A stretch of DNA of 64,000 nt from Demequina sp. NBRC 110054 (GTDB lineage Bacteria > Actinomycetota > Actinomycetes > Actinomycetales > Demequinaceae): contig NZ_BBRK01000004.1 of NCBI RefSeq assembly GCF_002090115.1, forward strand, positions 1,550,001-1,614,000, in the 5' to 3' direction. Made by a program: the position numbers and the translations under genes. The notes beneath the pieces are model-generated. The model searched no databases. It saw nothing but the letters and a program-made list of their open reading frames with translations, and was not told where the DNA came from. This document shows positions 24,457 to 33,630 of this stretch, in pieces (the first letter of the stretch is position 1; each line of letters opens with the position of its first letter).

Positions 24457-25764
24457 TCAGATGGACTGCTCGTCGCCCTGCGGGACGATCTCCGGCACCG
24501 GGCATGCGTCGACGGGCACGTCGACGTCGATCCCGTAGAGCGTGCGGATCGCGTGCAGGTAGCGGTCGGCCTCGCCGGCGCGCGCGAGCTCCCTGGCTCG
24601 CACCGTCGGTGTGTGCAGCAGCGTTCGGGCGAAGCGGCGCAGCGACTGCTCCGCGAGCTCCGACCTGGCGATCGTCTCCGCGTCGGCGCCGGCGGCGGGG
24701 CGGATGCGCGCGAGCTCGGACTCGAGCAGGCCGAACACGTGCTCGCGCAGCGCGACGATCGCAGGGTCGATGGCCCGCTCGGTCTTGCCGGCCTCGAGCC
24801 TGGCGACGGCGTGAGCGACGATCGAGCGCGCGGCCTCGAGGGCCTCGACGGACTCGCCGGGCGCATGGCGGCCGACGGTGTCGAGGTTGATGACCTGCAC
24901 GTCGCGCAGGTCCTCGACGCCGGGGGCGACGTCACGGTGCAGCGCGAGGTCGACGATGGTGAGCGGGTGCCGCGCGGTCGCCCGCGCACTCGACACGAGC
25001 GCTGGCGTGAGGACGATGCTCTCGCCGCCCGAGCACGCGTAGATGACGTCGGCGTCGCGCACGGCGGCGGCCAGGCCGTCCGCCTCGATGACCGGCAGGC
25101 CCTGGCGCTCGCCGAAGATCGGGCCTCGGCCCGAGGGGGAGAAGACGCCGGTGAGCACCGCGCCGCGGGCGCGCAGGGTGGCGACGCCCGACTCGGCGAG
25201 TGCTCCGGTGCCGATGATGAGGGTGCGGGCGCCGGGCCACTCGACGGACTCGTCGGCCAGGTCGAGCGCCACGGACACGACCGAGCGGCCCGAGGTGCCC
25301 ACGCCAGTGGTCGACGCGACCGCGCGGGACGTGCGCAGCGCGGACTGGAACAGGCGGTCGAGCCGCGAGGAGATGTGGTGGCGCTGCTGGGCCTCGAGGT
25401 GCGCACGTCGCACCTGGCCCGAGATCTCGCGCTCGCCCACGACCATCGACTCGAGGCCCGCGGTGACGGACATGAGGTGCTGCGCCGCGTCATCGTCCTC
25501 GTAGGTGATGAGCGCGTCGGCGACCACGTCCTCGGCGAGCCCCGACGCGGCGGCCAGGGCCGCGACGACCTCGGCCCGCGCGGCAGCGCCGTCCTCGGTC
25601 TCGAGGTACACCTCGAAGCGGTTGCATGTGGGCAGCACGACGGCGCCTGAGACGGGGGACTGGCCGTCCGCCGCGAGTTCCGCGATGCTCTTCGCCCCGA
25701 GGCTGAGCTGCTCGAGGAGCGCGAGATCGCGATTGCGGTGACTGGCCACAAGGGACATCAACAT
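24457..25764 (-). CDS. hemA: Glutamyl-tRNA reductase
   Basis: The 435-residue enzyme reduces glutamyl-tRNA to glutamate-1-semialdehyde, the first committed step of the C5 heme pathway. The catalytic Cys is in Leu-Pro-Thr-Cys-Asn-Arg-Phe-Glu-Val-Tyr (about residue 48). The NADPH-binding region shows Ile-Ile-Gly-Thr-Gly-Ala-Leu-Ala-Glu, and the C-terminal dimerisation domain is present. It is divergent from hemE with a gap of about 110 bases. The ATG at 25764 gives the usual Met-Leu start; an ATG two codons later is possible. hemL, hemB, hemC and hemD are not in the window. Confidence 0.93.
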   Translation of the reverse strand: MLMSLVASHRNRDLALLEQLSLGAKSIAELAADGQSPVSGAVVLPTCNRFEVYLETEDGAAARAEVVAALAAASGLAEDVVADALITYEDDDAAQHLMSVTAGLESMVVGEREISGQVRRAHLEAQQRHHISSRLDRLFQSALRTSRAVASTTGVGTSGRSVVSVALDLADESVEWPGARTLIIGTGALAESGVATLRARGAVLTGVFSPSGRGPIFGERQGLPVIEADGLAAAVRDADVIYACSGGESIVLTPALVSSARATARHPLTIVDLALHRDVAPGVEDLRDVQVINLDTVGRHAPGESVEALEAARSIVAHAVARLEAGKTERAIDPAIVALREHVFGLLESELARIRPAAGADAETIARSELAEQSLRRFARTLLHTPTVRARELARAGEADRYLHAIRTLYGIDVDVPVDACPVPEIVPQGDEQSI

Positions 25765-25875
25765 GACGCTCCATTGTGACACGGAGTCCCGGGTGCGGGT
25801 CCAGACCGACCTCAGCGGGGAAGGGGACCGGTCCTCCGGGTGAAGAAGGCGGCGAAGACGAGGCAGAATCGAGGC

Positions 25876-26964
25876 ATGACCTCGACGACCCTGCCCGCCG
25901 GTCACCCGTTCGCGAACGGGACGACCGCGGATGCCCCGCTGATCGCCGCCCTCGAGGGGCGCGAGCCCTCGCATCGTCCCGTGTGGTTCATGCGCCAGGC
26001 CGGTCGCTCGCTCCCCGAGTACCGCGCCGCTCGCGTCGGCTCGACGATGCTCGAGGCCTGCTTCACGCCCGAGCTCGCGGCAGAGATCACGCTTCAGCCC
26101 GTGCGCCGCTACGGCGTGGACGCCGCGATCTTCTACTCGGACATCGTCGTGCCGCTCAAGGCGGCGGGCGTCGACGTCGACATCGCGCCCGGTGTCGGGC
26201 CGGTGTTCGGCGCGCCCATCCGCACGCTCGCCGACGTCGAGGCGCTGCCCGAGCTCGGCGCCGAGGGGGACGGCGGCACGTTCGACGCGGCGCTCGACCC
26301 GGTGCGTCGCGCGGTCGAGATCACGGTCGGCGAGCTGCGCGGCACGCCGCTGATCGGATTCGCGGGCGCCCCCTTCACGCTCGCGGCCTACATGGTCGAG
26401 GGCCGACCCTCGCGCGATCACCTGGCCGCGCGCGAGCTCATGTACGCCGAGCCGGACGCGTGGACGGCGCTGGTTGACTGGACCTCGGCGCTCGCGGGCC
26501 GGTTCCTGCGCGCGCAGGTGCTCGCCGGCGCATCGGCGGTCCAGCTGTTCGACTCGTGGGCGGGAGCGCTGTCCGAGCGCGACTACCAGGAGCACTGCGC
26601 GGGTGGCTCCGCGCGGGCGCTCGAGTCGGTCGCCGAGTTCGGCGTGCCGCGCATCCACTTCGCCACGGCGGCGGGGCATCTGCTGCCCGCGCTCGCCCAG
26701 GCGGGCGCGACCGCGGTCGGCGTCGACTACCGCACGCCGCTCGACGAGGCGGCCGGGATCATCCCGGACCTCGCGCTCCAGGGCAACATCAATCCCGCGC
26801 TGCTCGCCGCCCCGGCCGACGTCCTCGAGGCGCACGTCCAGGACGTCCTGACCCGCGGCGCGGTCGCGCGCGGGCACGTGGCCAACCTCGGCCACGGCAT
26901 GCCGCCGCACACGGACCCCGCCGCCGCGCAGCGCGTCGTCGACTACGTCCACGAGCACGGTTGA
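25876..26964 (+). CDS. hemE: Uroporphyrinogen decarboxylase
   Basis: The 362-residue enzyme removes four carboxyl groups from uroporphyrinogen III to give coproporphyrinogen III. Family signatures are Pro-Val-Trp-Phe-Met-Arg-Gln-Ala-Gly-Arg-Ser-Leu-Pro-Glu-Tyr, Tyr-Ser-Asp-Ile-Val-Val-Pro-Leu and Gly-Phe-Ala-Gly-Ala-Pro-Phe-Thr. CAGAAT ends 6 nt before the ATG, so the transcript is probably leaderless. It starts the four-gene heme cluster; hemY follows after 18 bases. Confidence 0.95.
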   Translation: MTSTTLPAGHPFANGTTADAPLIAALEGREPSHRPVWFMRQAGRSLPEYRAARVGSTMLEACFTPELAAEITLQPVRRYGVDAAIFYSDIVVPLKAAGVDVDIAPGVGPVFGAPIRTLADVEALPELGAEGDGGTFDAALDPVRRAVEITVGELRGTPLIGFAGAPFTLAAYMVEGRPSRDHLAARELMYAEPDAWTALVDWTSALAGRFLRAQVLAGASAVQLFDSWAGALSERDYQEHCAGGSARALESVAEFGVPRIHFATAAGHLLPALAQAGATAVGVDYRTPLDEAAGIIPDLALQGNINPALLAAPADVLEAHVQDVLTRGAVARGHVANLGHGMPPHTDPAAAQRVVDYVHEHG

Positions 26965-26982
26965 GCCTGGACACGGTCACGC

Positions 26983-28371
26983 ATGGGGACATCTGAGCGG
27001 GCGGAGACCGCAGTGCCACGGGCCGCCGCGAGCGAGCGCGGCCGCACGGTCGTGGTTGTGGGCGGTGGGCCCGCGGGGCTTCTCGCCGCGCGCAGGCTGC
27101 TGCGCGCGGGCGCCTCTGTCACCGTCCTCGAGTCCTCTGCTCGGCCGGGCGGCAGGGTGTCGCGGCTCGAGCTCGACGGACTCGAGCTCGACGCCGGGGC
27201 GGAGTCCTTCGCGGTGCGCGATGGCGACGTCGAGCGACTCGTGACCGAGCTCGGACTGCATGACCTCGTGGTCCCGCCCACGCCCTCGCCCGCGTGGATC
27301 GTGGGGCCGACGCGCGCCTACCCGTTGCCGCGCGCGGGCTGGATGGGAATCCCGACCCAGCCGTTCGCGTCGGACGTGATCGACGCGATCGGCATGCTCG
27401 GCGCGCTCCGCGTGTGGTGCGAGCGGTTTCTTCCCGTCAGGGAGCCCGGGCCCGACGCGACGGCGGGCGAGGTCTTCCGGAGCCGCCTGGGCACGCGCGC
27501 GACCTCGCGACTCGTGGAGCCCGTGGTTCGCGGCATCTACTCGCGGCCGCTCGACGAGCTGCGCTTCGCGGCGCTCGGGCCTGGGGTCGGAGCGGGCCTG
27601 GCGCGTCATGGCGGGCTCGTCGCGCTTGCGGCCGCCCGCCGTGCGGCGTCGCCCGCGGGCTCGGCCGTGCGCGGGATCATCGGTGGCATGGCGACCGTGA
27701 CCGAGGCGCTCGCGCGCGAGGTGCGCACGCTCGGCGGTTCGCTCCGCACGGGCGCGGTCGTGGAGTCGGTGCGACGCTGCGATGATGGTCGCTGGCAGGT
27801 GGCGATCGCGGGGCAGGAGCCGCTCACGGCCGGCGAGGTGGTGCTCGCCGTCCCTCAGGCCGACGTCGTGACGCTGCTCCCGGACATCGAGAGGCGGCGA
27901 GAGTCGCGCAAGCCGGGCCGGGCCGTGCTCGTCACGCTGGTGCTCGACGCCTCGGAGCTCGACTCGGCGCCCCGCGGGACCGGGGTGCTCGCGGTCGGCG
28001 GCGTGACGCGCGCGAAGGCCCTCACGCACTCGACCGCGAAGTGGGAGTGGCTCGCCGAGCGCGCCGGTGGCCGCCACGTCGTCCGGCTGTCGTACGACGC
28101 ACGCGCGATCGAGGGACTCGACCGCGAGGGCGGAGCGACGCGTGAGGGCTCGCTCGTCCACGTCGCGCTCGGGGATGCCTCGCGGCTCCTGGGCGTTGAC
28201 CTGACGGCCGAGCGGCTGCGCGCGTCCGCGGTGGTCGCGTGGCCGGACTCCGCGCCGTCGGACGGGCCCGTCGTGGAGCCGGGTGGCGGCCTGAGCCTCG
28301 TGGGCTCGGCGGCTGGTCTCAGCGGTCTCGCGGCGATCGCTTCCGAAGATTTTGTTTTGAGTCATTCATAA
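26983..28371 (+). CDS. hemY: Coproporphyrinogen III oxidase (HemY/CgoX type)
   Basis: The 462-residue FAD enzyme starts with a Rossmann motif Val-Val-Gly-Gly-Gly-Pro-Ala-Gly-Leu (about residue 24) and ends with the FAD-contacting Ser-Ala-Ala-Gly-Leu-Ser-Gly. It belongs to the protoporphyrinogen-oxidase-like family. In Gram-positives with HemQ, this enzyme oxidises coproporphyrinogen III to coproporphyrin III rather than acting on protoporphyrinogen. The gene arrangement here (hemY-hemQ-hemH) argues for that route. Confidence 0.9.
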   Translation: MGTSERAETAVPRAAASERGRTVVVVGGGPAGLLAARRLLRAGASVTVLESSARPGGRVSRLELDGLELDAGAESFAVRDGDVERLVTELGLHDLVVPPTPSPAWIVGPTRAYPLPRAGWMGIPTQPFASDVIDAIGMLGALRVWCERFLPVREPGPDATAGEVFRSRLGTRATSRLVEPVVRGIYSRPLDELRFAALGPGVGAGLARHGGLVALAAARRAASPAGSAVRGIIGGMATVTEALAREVRTLGGSLRTGAVVESVRRCDDGRWQVAIAGQEPLTAGEVVLAVPQADVVTLLPDIERRRESRKPGRAVLVTLVLDASELDSAPRGTGVLAVGGVTRAKALTHSTAKWEWLAERAGGRHVVRLSYDARAIEGLDREGGATREGSLVHVALGDASRLLGVDLTAERLRASAVVAWPDSAPSDGPVVEPGGGLSLVGSAAGLSGLAAIASEDFVLSHS

Positions 28372-28385
28372 GAGAGGATGTCGGC

Positions 28386-29060
28386 ATGACCGATCAGCCT
28401 GAAGGCTTCACCCTGTTCTCCGTCCTCGACGGGCTTCTCGACGTCCCCGACGAGGAGCTGGCCGAGGTAGTCGAGCACTTCGACATGGCGGTCGAGGAGC
28501 TCGGCGACTATGACGTGGTCCTGCGCGGCATCTACGACGTGTCCGGGCTCCGCGCCGACGGCACCGTGATGCTCTGGCTCCACGGCCCCAAGCTTGAGGA
28601 CCTTCAGCTCGCCCTGCGCGAGCTCCACGCCACCGAGCTGCTCGCCGGCACCAAGCTCGTGTGGTCCGCGGCCGGCGTGCACCGCGCCGCCGAGTTCAAC
28701 CGTGCCCACGTGCCGGGCTTCCTTCGCGGCGAGCACCCCCGCAACTGGCTCACCGTCTACCCCTTCGTCCGCTCGTACGAGTGGTACCTCCTGCCGGAGG
28801 AGGAGCGCTCTCAGATGCTGCGCGAGCACGGCATGAAGGGCGCGGCGTTCAAGGGCGTCGTCGCGAACACCGTCGCCGCCTTCGCGCTCGGCGACTACGA
28901 GTGGCTCCTGCCGATGGAGGCCGACGAGGTCACCGACCTGGTCGACATGATGCGCGACCTGCGCTACACCGAGGCTCGCCGGCACGTCCGCGAGGAGCTG
29001 CCGTTCTACACCGGTCGTCGCGTGACGACCGCCGAGGCCGTGGAGGTCCTCGCGTCATGA
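28386..29060 (+). CDS. hemQ: Coproheme decarboxylase (HemQ/ChdC)
   Basis: The 224-residue chlorite-dismutase-fold enzyme converts coproheme to heme b with peroxide, the last step of the coproporphyrin pathway. Typical marks are Tyr-Pro-Phe-Val-Arg-Ser-Tyr-Glu-Trp-Tyr (with the catalytic-radical Tyr region) and Arg-Glu-His-Gly-Met-Lys-Gly, which carries the likely proximal His. Length matches actinobacterial HemQ. GAGAGGA lies upstream of the ATG, and the stop overlaps hemH (ATGA). Confidence 0.92.
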   Translation: MTDQPEGFTLFSVLDGLLDVPDEELAEVVEHFDMAVEELGDYDVVLRGIYDVSGLRADGTVMLWLHGPKLEDLQLALRELHATELLAGTKLVWSAAGVHRAAEFNRAHVPGFLRGEHPRNWLTVYPFVRSYEWYLLPEEERSQMLREHGMKGAAFKGVVANTVAAFALGDYEWLLPMEADEVTDLVDMMRDLRYTEARRHVREELPFYTGRRVTTAEAVEVLAS

Positions 29061-30256
29061 CCGATACCGCGACCCCCGCATCGTCCCTTCCCCCGCTCGC
29101 CGCATCGTCCCGCACCCTGGACGCGACGACCTACGACTGCATCCTGCTCGCCGGCTTCGGCGGCCCCGAGGGGCAGCACGACGTGATCCCGTACCTGCGC
29201 AACGTCACGCGCGGCCGCGGCATCCCCGACGAGCGCCTCGAGGAGGTGTCGCACCACTATCGGCACTTCGGCGGCATCAGCCCCATCAACGAGCAGAACC
29301 GCGAGCTCAAGGCCGCGCTCGAGGGCGAGATCGCCGCGCGCGGGCTCGACCTGCCCGTGTACTGGGGCAACCGCTTCTGGGCGCCCTACTTCTCGGACGC
29401 GCTGAAGGAGCTCCATGCGGACGGCCACCGCAAGGTGCTGGTGCTCGTCACCACGGCGTTCTCGTCGTACTCGGGCTGCCGCGCCTACCGGGAGGACCTC
29501 GCGACCGCGCTCGAGGAGACCGGGCTGACCGGGCAGATCGAGCTCGACAAGGTGCGCCAGTACTTCGACCACCCCGGATTCGTCGAGCCGAACGTCGAGG
29601 CCGTGCGCGCGGGGCTGAGGTCGCTCGCCGAGCAGGGCAAGGGCGACAACGTCCACGTGATGTTCGCGACGCACTCCATCCCGACCTCCGCAGCCTCCGT
29701 CTCTGGCCCGCGCGAGGCGCTTCCCGACGGCACGCCCGTCGAGGTGGGCGGCGAGAACGAGTGGTACGCGGGCGGCGGCTGGTACGCCGAGCAGCAGCGC
29801 GCGGTGGCGGCGCTCGTCATGGGCCGCCTTGCCGACGAGTTCCCCGGCGTCGCGTCGTCGCTCGTCTACCAGTCGCGTTCGGGAGACCCGCGCGTGCCGT
29901 GGCTCGAGCCCGACATCAACGACGCGATCGAGGCGCTGCCCGCCGACACCACGGGGCTCGTGATCTCGCCCGTCGGCTTCGTCTCGGACCACATGGAGGT
30001 CATCTGGGACCTCGACAACGAGGCGCAGGAGACGTGCGATGAGCGCGGGCTGACGATGGTGCGCGTGCCGACGGTGGGCGTCGACCCGGCGTTCGTGTCC
30101 GGGCTGATCGACCTTGTCGAGGAGCGTCACGTCGCTCCCGGGGGCAAGCCCCGCGAGCGTGCGGCGCTCACGGGCCTCGGCCCGTGGCAGGACGTCTGCC
30201 CGACGGACTGCTGCCTGGGCCGCGCCGCGAAGCCGACCATCGCCTCGGCCGAGTAG
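29057..30256 (+). CDS. hemH: Coproporphyrin ferrochelatase
   Basis: The 399-residue enzyme inserts ferrous iron into coproporphyrin III. Class marks are Leu-Leu-Ala-Gly-Phe-Gly-Gly-Pro-Glu, Phe-Gly-Gly-Ile-Ser-Pro-Ile-Asn, Thr-Thr-Ala-Phe-Ser-Ser-Tyr-Ser-Gly-Cys, Phe-Ala-Thr-His-Ser-Ile-Pro (metal-site His), and Phe-Val-Ser-Asp-His-Met-Glu. The C-terminus Asp-Val-Cys-Pro-Thr-Asp-Cys-Cys fits the [2Fe-2S]-binding tail of actinobacterial ferrochelatases. The first 25 residues are a Ser/Ala-rich extension with two GCATCGTCC 9-mers in the DNA, so a later start cannot be excluded. ATGA overlap with hemQ suggests coupling. Confidence 0.93.
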   Translation: MTDTATPASSLPPLAASSRTLDATTYDCILLAGFGGPEGQHDVIPYLRNVTRGRGIPDERLEEVSHHYRHFGGISPINEQNRELKAALEGEIAARGLDLPVYWGNRFWAPYFSDALKELHADGHRKVLVLVTTAFSSYSGCRAYREDLATALEETGLTGQIELDKVRQYFDHPGFVEPNVEAVRAGLRSLAEQGKGDNVHVMFATHSIPTSAASVSGPREALPDGTPVEVGGENEWYAGGGWYAEQQRAVAALVMGRLADEFPGVASSLVYQSRSGDPRVPWLEPDINDAIEALPADTTGLVISPVGFVSDHMEVIWDLDNEAQETCDERGLTMVRVPTVGVDPAFVSGLIDLVEERHVAPGGKPRERAALTGLGPWQDVCPTDCCLGRAAKPTIASAE

Positions 30257-30262
30257 GAACGG

Positions 30263-31381
30263 ATGCTCCGCAGCGCCCTCGCGCTGTCGCCGACGTGGCT
30301 GCGCGCGTCGTCGTGGCGCCGCGACGACTCCCAGGTCGAGACGATGTTCGGTCCCGAGCACTACGCGACCGTCGCCCTCGCGGCGGAGCGGGCGGGCTTC
30401 GATGCCCTGTTCCGCCCCGACGCGATGACCCTCGATCCGGAGAGGCTCGCCGATTCGCCGGGCTTCGCGAACATCGATCCGCTCGTGCTGCTCGCGTACC
30501 TCGCGGCGGTGACCGAGCGGATCGGGCTGTTCACGACCGCGTCGACGACGTTCGCGCCGCCGTTCCTCGTGGCGCGTCAGCTGCAGTCGCTCGATCGGGT
30601 CAGCGGCGGCCGCGCGGGCCTCAATGCGGTGACCTCGCTCGGCGGCGCGGAGAACTTCGGCGATCAGCCGATGGCCTCGTCGGAGGACCGGCTCGCGCGC
30701 GCCTCCGAGTGGCTCGACGTCGTTGCGGCGCTGTGGGCGTCCTTCCCGGACGAGGCGCTCGTGATGGATCGCGCCGCGGGTCGCTTCGCTGACCCGCATC
30801 TCGTGCGCCCCGTGGACTTCGCGGGCGAGCAGATCGCCGTCAAGGGGCCGATCGACGTGCCCGCGGTGTCGCGCGGCCGCATCCCCGTGATGATGGCCGG
30901 CGGCGGCCCCGCGTGGACCGACCAGGCGGGTCGCCACGCGGACGCCGTGTTCGTGGCGTGTCCGACGGATGAGGTGGCCGCGGCGACGCGCCTCGCGCTG
31001 AGGGATGCCGCCTCGCGGCATGGGCGCGCGGACGATGCGGTGGCGACGATGCCAGGGCTGAGCCTTCACCTGGCGGACAGTCGGGCCGAGGCCGAGGCGC
31101 TCGCGGCTGCCTCGCGCACCGAGGGTGATCCCCGGCACCCGCTCGGCGGGCCCCTGCACTGGACGGTGATCGGGACGGTGGACGATGCGGCGGACGAGAT
31201 CGAGCGCCGCGCCGGGGCCGGGATCGTCGACGGCTTCGTCGCGCTGCCGGGCGGGTGGCGAGGGTCGATCGACCTGGTCACGGAGGAGCTCATGCCCGAG
31301 CTTGCGCGTCGCGGTCTCGTGCGTGGCGGAGGCGACTCGTCGACGCTCGCGGAGCGGTGGGCGCTGGTTCCTCCCTCGTAA
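30263..31381 (+). CDS. LLM-class flavin-dependent monooxygenase
   Basis: The 372-residue protein is a luciferase-like monooxygenase of the NtaA/SnaA/DszA group: Phe-Asp-Ala-Leu-Phe-Arg-Pro-Asp near residue 45, Arg-Gln-Leu-Gln-Ser-Leu-Asp-Arg-Val-Ser-Gly-Gly-Arg, Asn-Ala-Val-Thr-Ser and Pro-Val-Met-Met-Ala-Gly-Gly-Gly. Such enzymes use FMNH2 and oxygen on chelators, sulfur compounds or alkyl chains. It starts 6 bases after hemH and may be co-transcribed; no link to heme is known to me. The substrate is unknown. Confidence 0.88.
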   Translation: MLRSALALSPTWLRASSWRRDDSQVETMFGPEHYATVALAAERAGFDALFRPDAMTLDPERLADSPGFANIDPLVLLAYLAAVTERIGLFTTASTTFAPPFLVARQLQSLDRVSGGRAGLNAVTSLGGAENFGDQPMASSEDRLARASEWLDVVAALWASFPDEALVMDRAAGRFADPHLVRPVDFAGEQIAVKGPIDVPAVSRGRIPVMMAGGGPAWTDQAGRHADAVFVACPTDEVAAATRLALRDAASRHGRADDAVATMPGLSLHLADSRAEAEALAAASRTEGDPRHPLGGPLHWTVIGTVDDAADEIERRAGAGIVDGFVALPGGWRGSIDLVTEELMPELARRGLVRGGGDSSTLAERWALVPPS

Positions 31382-31404
31382 GTGGCCATGTCGCCCGGTG
31401 ACGC

Positions 31405-31428
31405 CAATTAAGTGACGACAATGTTGCA
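31405..31428 (+). promoter_or_regulatory. 24-nt motif shared with the gene at 37705
   Basis: CAATTAAGTGAC, five variable bases, then TGTTGCA. The identical arrangement occurs at 37609-37632. Both are followed within about 20-30 bases by an iron-box-like sequence and then a gene. It may be a promoter core or the site of a second regulator. Confidence 0.6.
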
Positions 31429-31446
31429 AAAAAAGGTGAGGTGTCG

Positions 31447-31462
31447 GTAAGGTCACCCTTAC
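31447..31462 (+). promoter_or_regulatory. Iron-box-like inverted repeat before the second siderophore operon
   Basis: GTAAGG-TCAC-CCTTAC is a perfect 6-4-6 inverted repeat resembling a DtxR-type site, about 100 bases before the binding-protein gene. It diverges from the textbook box, so the regulator is inferred. Confidence 0.55.
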
Positions 31463-31564
31463 TCGACCGCGCCGACGCGGTGATGCCCCGCGGCCGCCCC
31501 TGGCCGTGACCGGCGCGTCCTCCTGTCAGGGAGCGGGTCAGGAACCATCCGAGAGGACCCATTC

Positions 31565-32596
31565 ATGAGTCTCCGTAGTGCCGCTGCGGGAGCGTTCGCC
31601 GCTGTCGCCGTGCTCGCGACCGCCGCCTGCTCAGGCGGTTCGACCGCCGCCGAGGCCGAGTCGTCCGCGACCGCCACCGCATCGTCGTCCGCGTCCGCCG
31701 AGGCCGCCGCCTTCCCCCGCACGATCACCCACGAGTCGGGCGAGACGACGCTCGAGGCCGAGCCCGAGCGCATCGTCTCCACGTCGATCACGCTCACCGG
31801 CACGCTCCTGGCGATCGACGCCCCCGTCGTCGGCACGGCCGCGACGACCGTCACCGAGGGCATGACCGACGACAACGGCTTCTTCGCGCAGTGGGCGGAT
31901 GTCGCGGTCGCGCAGGGCGTCGAGCCGCTCTACACCCTCAACGACGACGGGCCGGACCTCGAGGCGATCATCGCGGCCGAGCCCGACCTCATCGTCGCCT
32001 CGACCACCGGCTACGAGGCCGCGGCCGAGTTCTACGACGAGCTGTCCGCGATCGCGCCGACGATCGTCGTGAACTACTCCGACAAGACCTGGCAGGACCT
32101 CGCCCTCGAGATGGGCACGTGGACCGGCAACGAGGCCGAGGCCGAGGCCGTCGTCGCCGAGTTCGACGCCGCCGTCGAGGAGGCCGCGGCCGCGATCACG
32201 ATCCCCGAGGGCGCCGTGGCCCAGGGCATCGTCTTCAACAACCTCGAGTACGACTCCGCGGTCGCGAAGATCGGCGGCACGCACGTGACGCTGCTCGAGT
32301 CGCTCGGCTTCGAGGTCGTCGACGCCGACGAGGCGCTCGACACCTACGAGGGTGCCCGCGACGACTTCATGTTCGTCTCGCCGGAGAACCTGCCCGAGGC
32401 CTTCACCGGCGACATCATCTTCCTCATCAACGGCACCGACACGCAGAAGGAGGCGCTGCTGTCGACCGAGCTGCTCGCCAACGTGCCCGCGGTGGAGACC
32501 GGCGACGTCTACCCCCTCGGCGCGACGTCGTTCCGCATCGACTACTACAGCTCGCTGATGATCGTCGAGGACGTCGTCGAGGCCTTCGGCGCCTGA
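31565..32596 (+). CDS. Siderophore ABC transporter, substrate-binding lipoprotein (second system)
   Basis: The 343-residue protein has a lipoprotein signal (Ala-Thr-Ala-Ala-Cys, Cys about residue 22), a Ser/Ala/Glu-rich linker and a FepB-like binding fold starting at Pro-Glu-Arg-Ile-Val-Ser-Thr-Ser. It is distinct from the binding protein at 20175 in both length and sequence. It heads an operon with two permeases, an ATPase and a Fes-like esterase, which suggests a catecholate triester such as enterobactin as cargo. GAGAGGA precedes the ATG. Confidence 0.9.
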   Translation: MSLRSAAAGAFAAVAVLATAACSGGSTAAEAESSATATASSSASAEAAAFPRTITHESGETTLEAEPERIVSTSITLTGTLLAIDAPVVGTAATTVTEGMTDDNGFFAQWADVAVAQGVEPLYTLNDDGPDLEAIIAAEPDLIVASTTGYEAAAEFYDELSAIAPTIVVNYSDKTWQDLALEMGTWTGNEAEAEAVVAEFDAAVEEAAAAITIPEGAVAQGIVFNNLEYDSAVAKIGGTHVTLLESLGFEVVDADEALDTYEGARDDFMFVSPENLPEAFTGDIIFLINGTDTQKEALLSTELLANVPAVETGDVYPLGATSFRIDYYSSLMIVEDVVEAFGA

Positions 32597-32601
32597 CACC
32601 G

Positions 32602-33630
32602 GTGACGGCAGTCGCAGCACGACCCACGGGCAGAGCCCCGCGCCTCGGCGCGGGGCTCTGCCTCGCCGCGTCCGCGCTCGCGCTCATGGGCATCGCCTCG
32701 CTGTTCCTGGGCGCCAGCACGATCTCACCCTCGGACGTGTGGGACGCGCTCTCCGGAGTCGACGCCGCGAGCGACGACGCGCTCATCGTCCGCACCCTGC
32801 GCGTCCCCCGCACCGTGACCGCGCTGCTGGTCGGCGCCGCGCTCGGCATCGCCGGCGGCCTCATGCAGGCCGTGACGCGCAACCCGCTCGCCGACCCCGG
32901 CATCCTCGGCGTCAATGCCGGCGCGGCCCTCGCGGTCGCGCTCGGGATCGTCGCGACCGGCGCGACGAACGCCTTCGGCTACATGTGGTTCGCGTTCCTC
33001 GGGGCGGGACTCGCGGGGGCGGCCGTCTACCTCGTGGGCGGCGCGCTCACCGCCAAGGTCTCCGTCGTCCGTCTGACTCTGGCCGGGGTGGCGGTGTCCA
33101 CCGTGCTGGCCTCGCTCACGCGCGTGCTGCTCGTCAACTATCCGGGCGCGTTCGACGCCTTCCGCTACTGGGACGTCGGCACCCTGTCCGGGCGGACGCT
33201 CGACATCGCGGCGGCCGTCGCAGGCCCGATCGCGGTCGGCGCGGGGCTCGCGCTCGTCCTCGCGGTGCGGCTCAACGTGCTCGCGCTGGGCAAGGACCTC
33301 GCGACGTCGCTCGGCTCGTCGCCGCGGTGGACGTTCGCCGTCGCCGCGCTCGCCGTCATGCTGCTCGCGGGAGGTGCGACCGCGGCCGTGGGCCCGGTCG
33401 GCTTCATCGGACTCGCCGCGGCGCACGCGGCCCGTGCGATCACCGGACCGGACTACCGCTGGCTGCTGCCCTACGCCGCGCTGCTCGGCGGCATCATCCT
33501 GCTCGCCGCCGACATCATCGGCCGCGTCGTCGCGGCGCCCGCCGAGATCCAGACGGGCATCATGACCGCCGTCATCGCGGGCCCCGTGTTCATCGCGGTG
33601 GCGCGCCGCAGGAGGGTGATGGAGCTGTGA
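32602..33630 (+). CDS. Siderophore ABC transporter permease (FepD-like, second system)
   Basis: The 342-residue FecCD-family membrane protein contains Gly-Gly-Leu-Met-Gln-Ala-Val-Thr-Arg-Asn-Pro-Leu-Ala-Asp-Pro-Gly and Gly-Pro-Val-Gly-Phe-Ile-Gly-Leu. The GTG start lies 5 bases after the binding-protein stop, with no strong ribosome-binding site, so it depends on coupling. A short GC hairpin (AGCCCCGCGCC with GGCGCGGGGCT) lies at the start of the coding region and could lower expression relative to the binding protein. Confidence 0.9.
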   Translation: MTAVAARPTGRAPRLGAGLCLAASALALMGIASLFLGASTISPSDVWDALSGVDAASDDALIVRTLRVPRTVTALLVGAALGIAGGLMQAVTRNPLADPGILGVNAGAALAVALGIVATGATNAFGYMWFAFLGAGLAGAAVYLVGGALTAKVSVVRLTLAGVAVSTVLASLTRVLLVNYPGAFDAFRYWDVGTLSGRTLDIAAAVAGPIAVGAGLALVLAVRLNVLALGKDLATSLGSSPRWTFAVAALAVMLLAGGATAAVGPVGFIGLAAAHAARAITGPDYRWLLPYAALLGGIILLAADIIGRVVAAPAEIQTGIMTAVIAGPVFIAVARRRRVMEL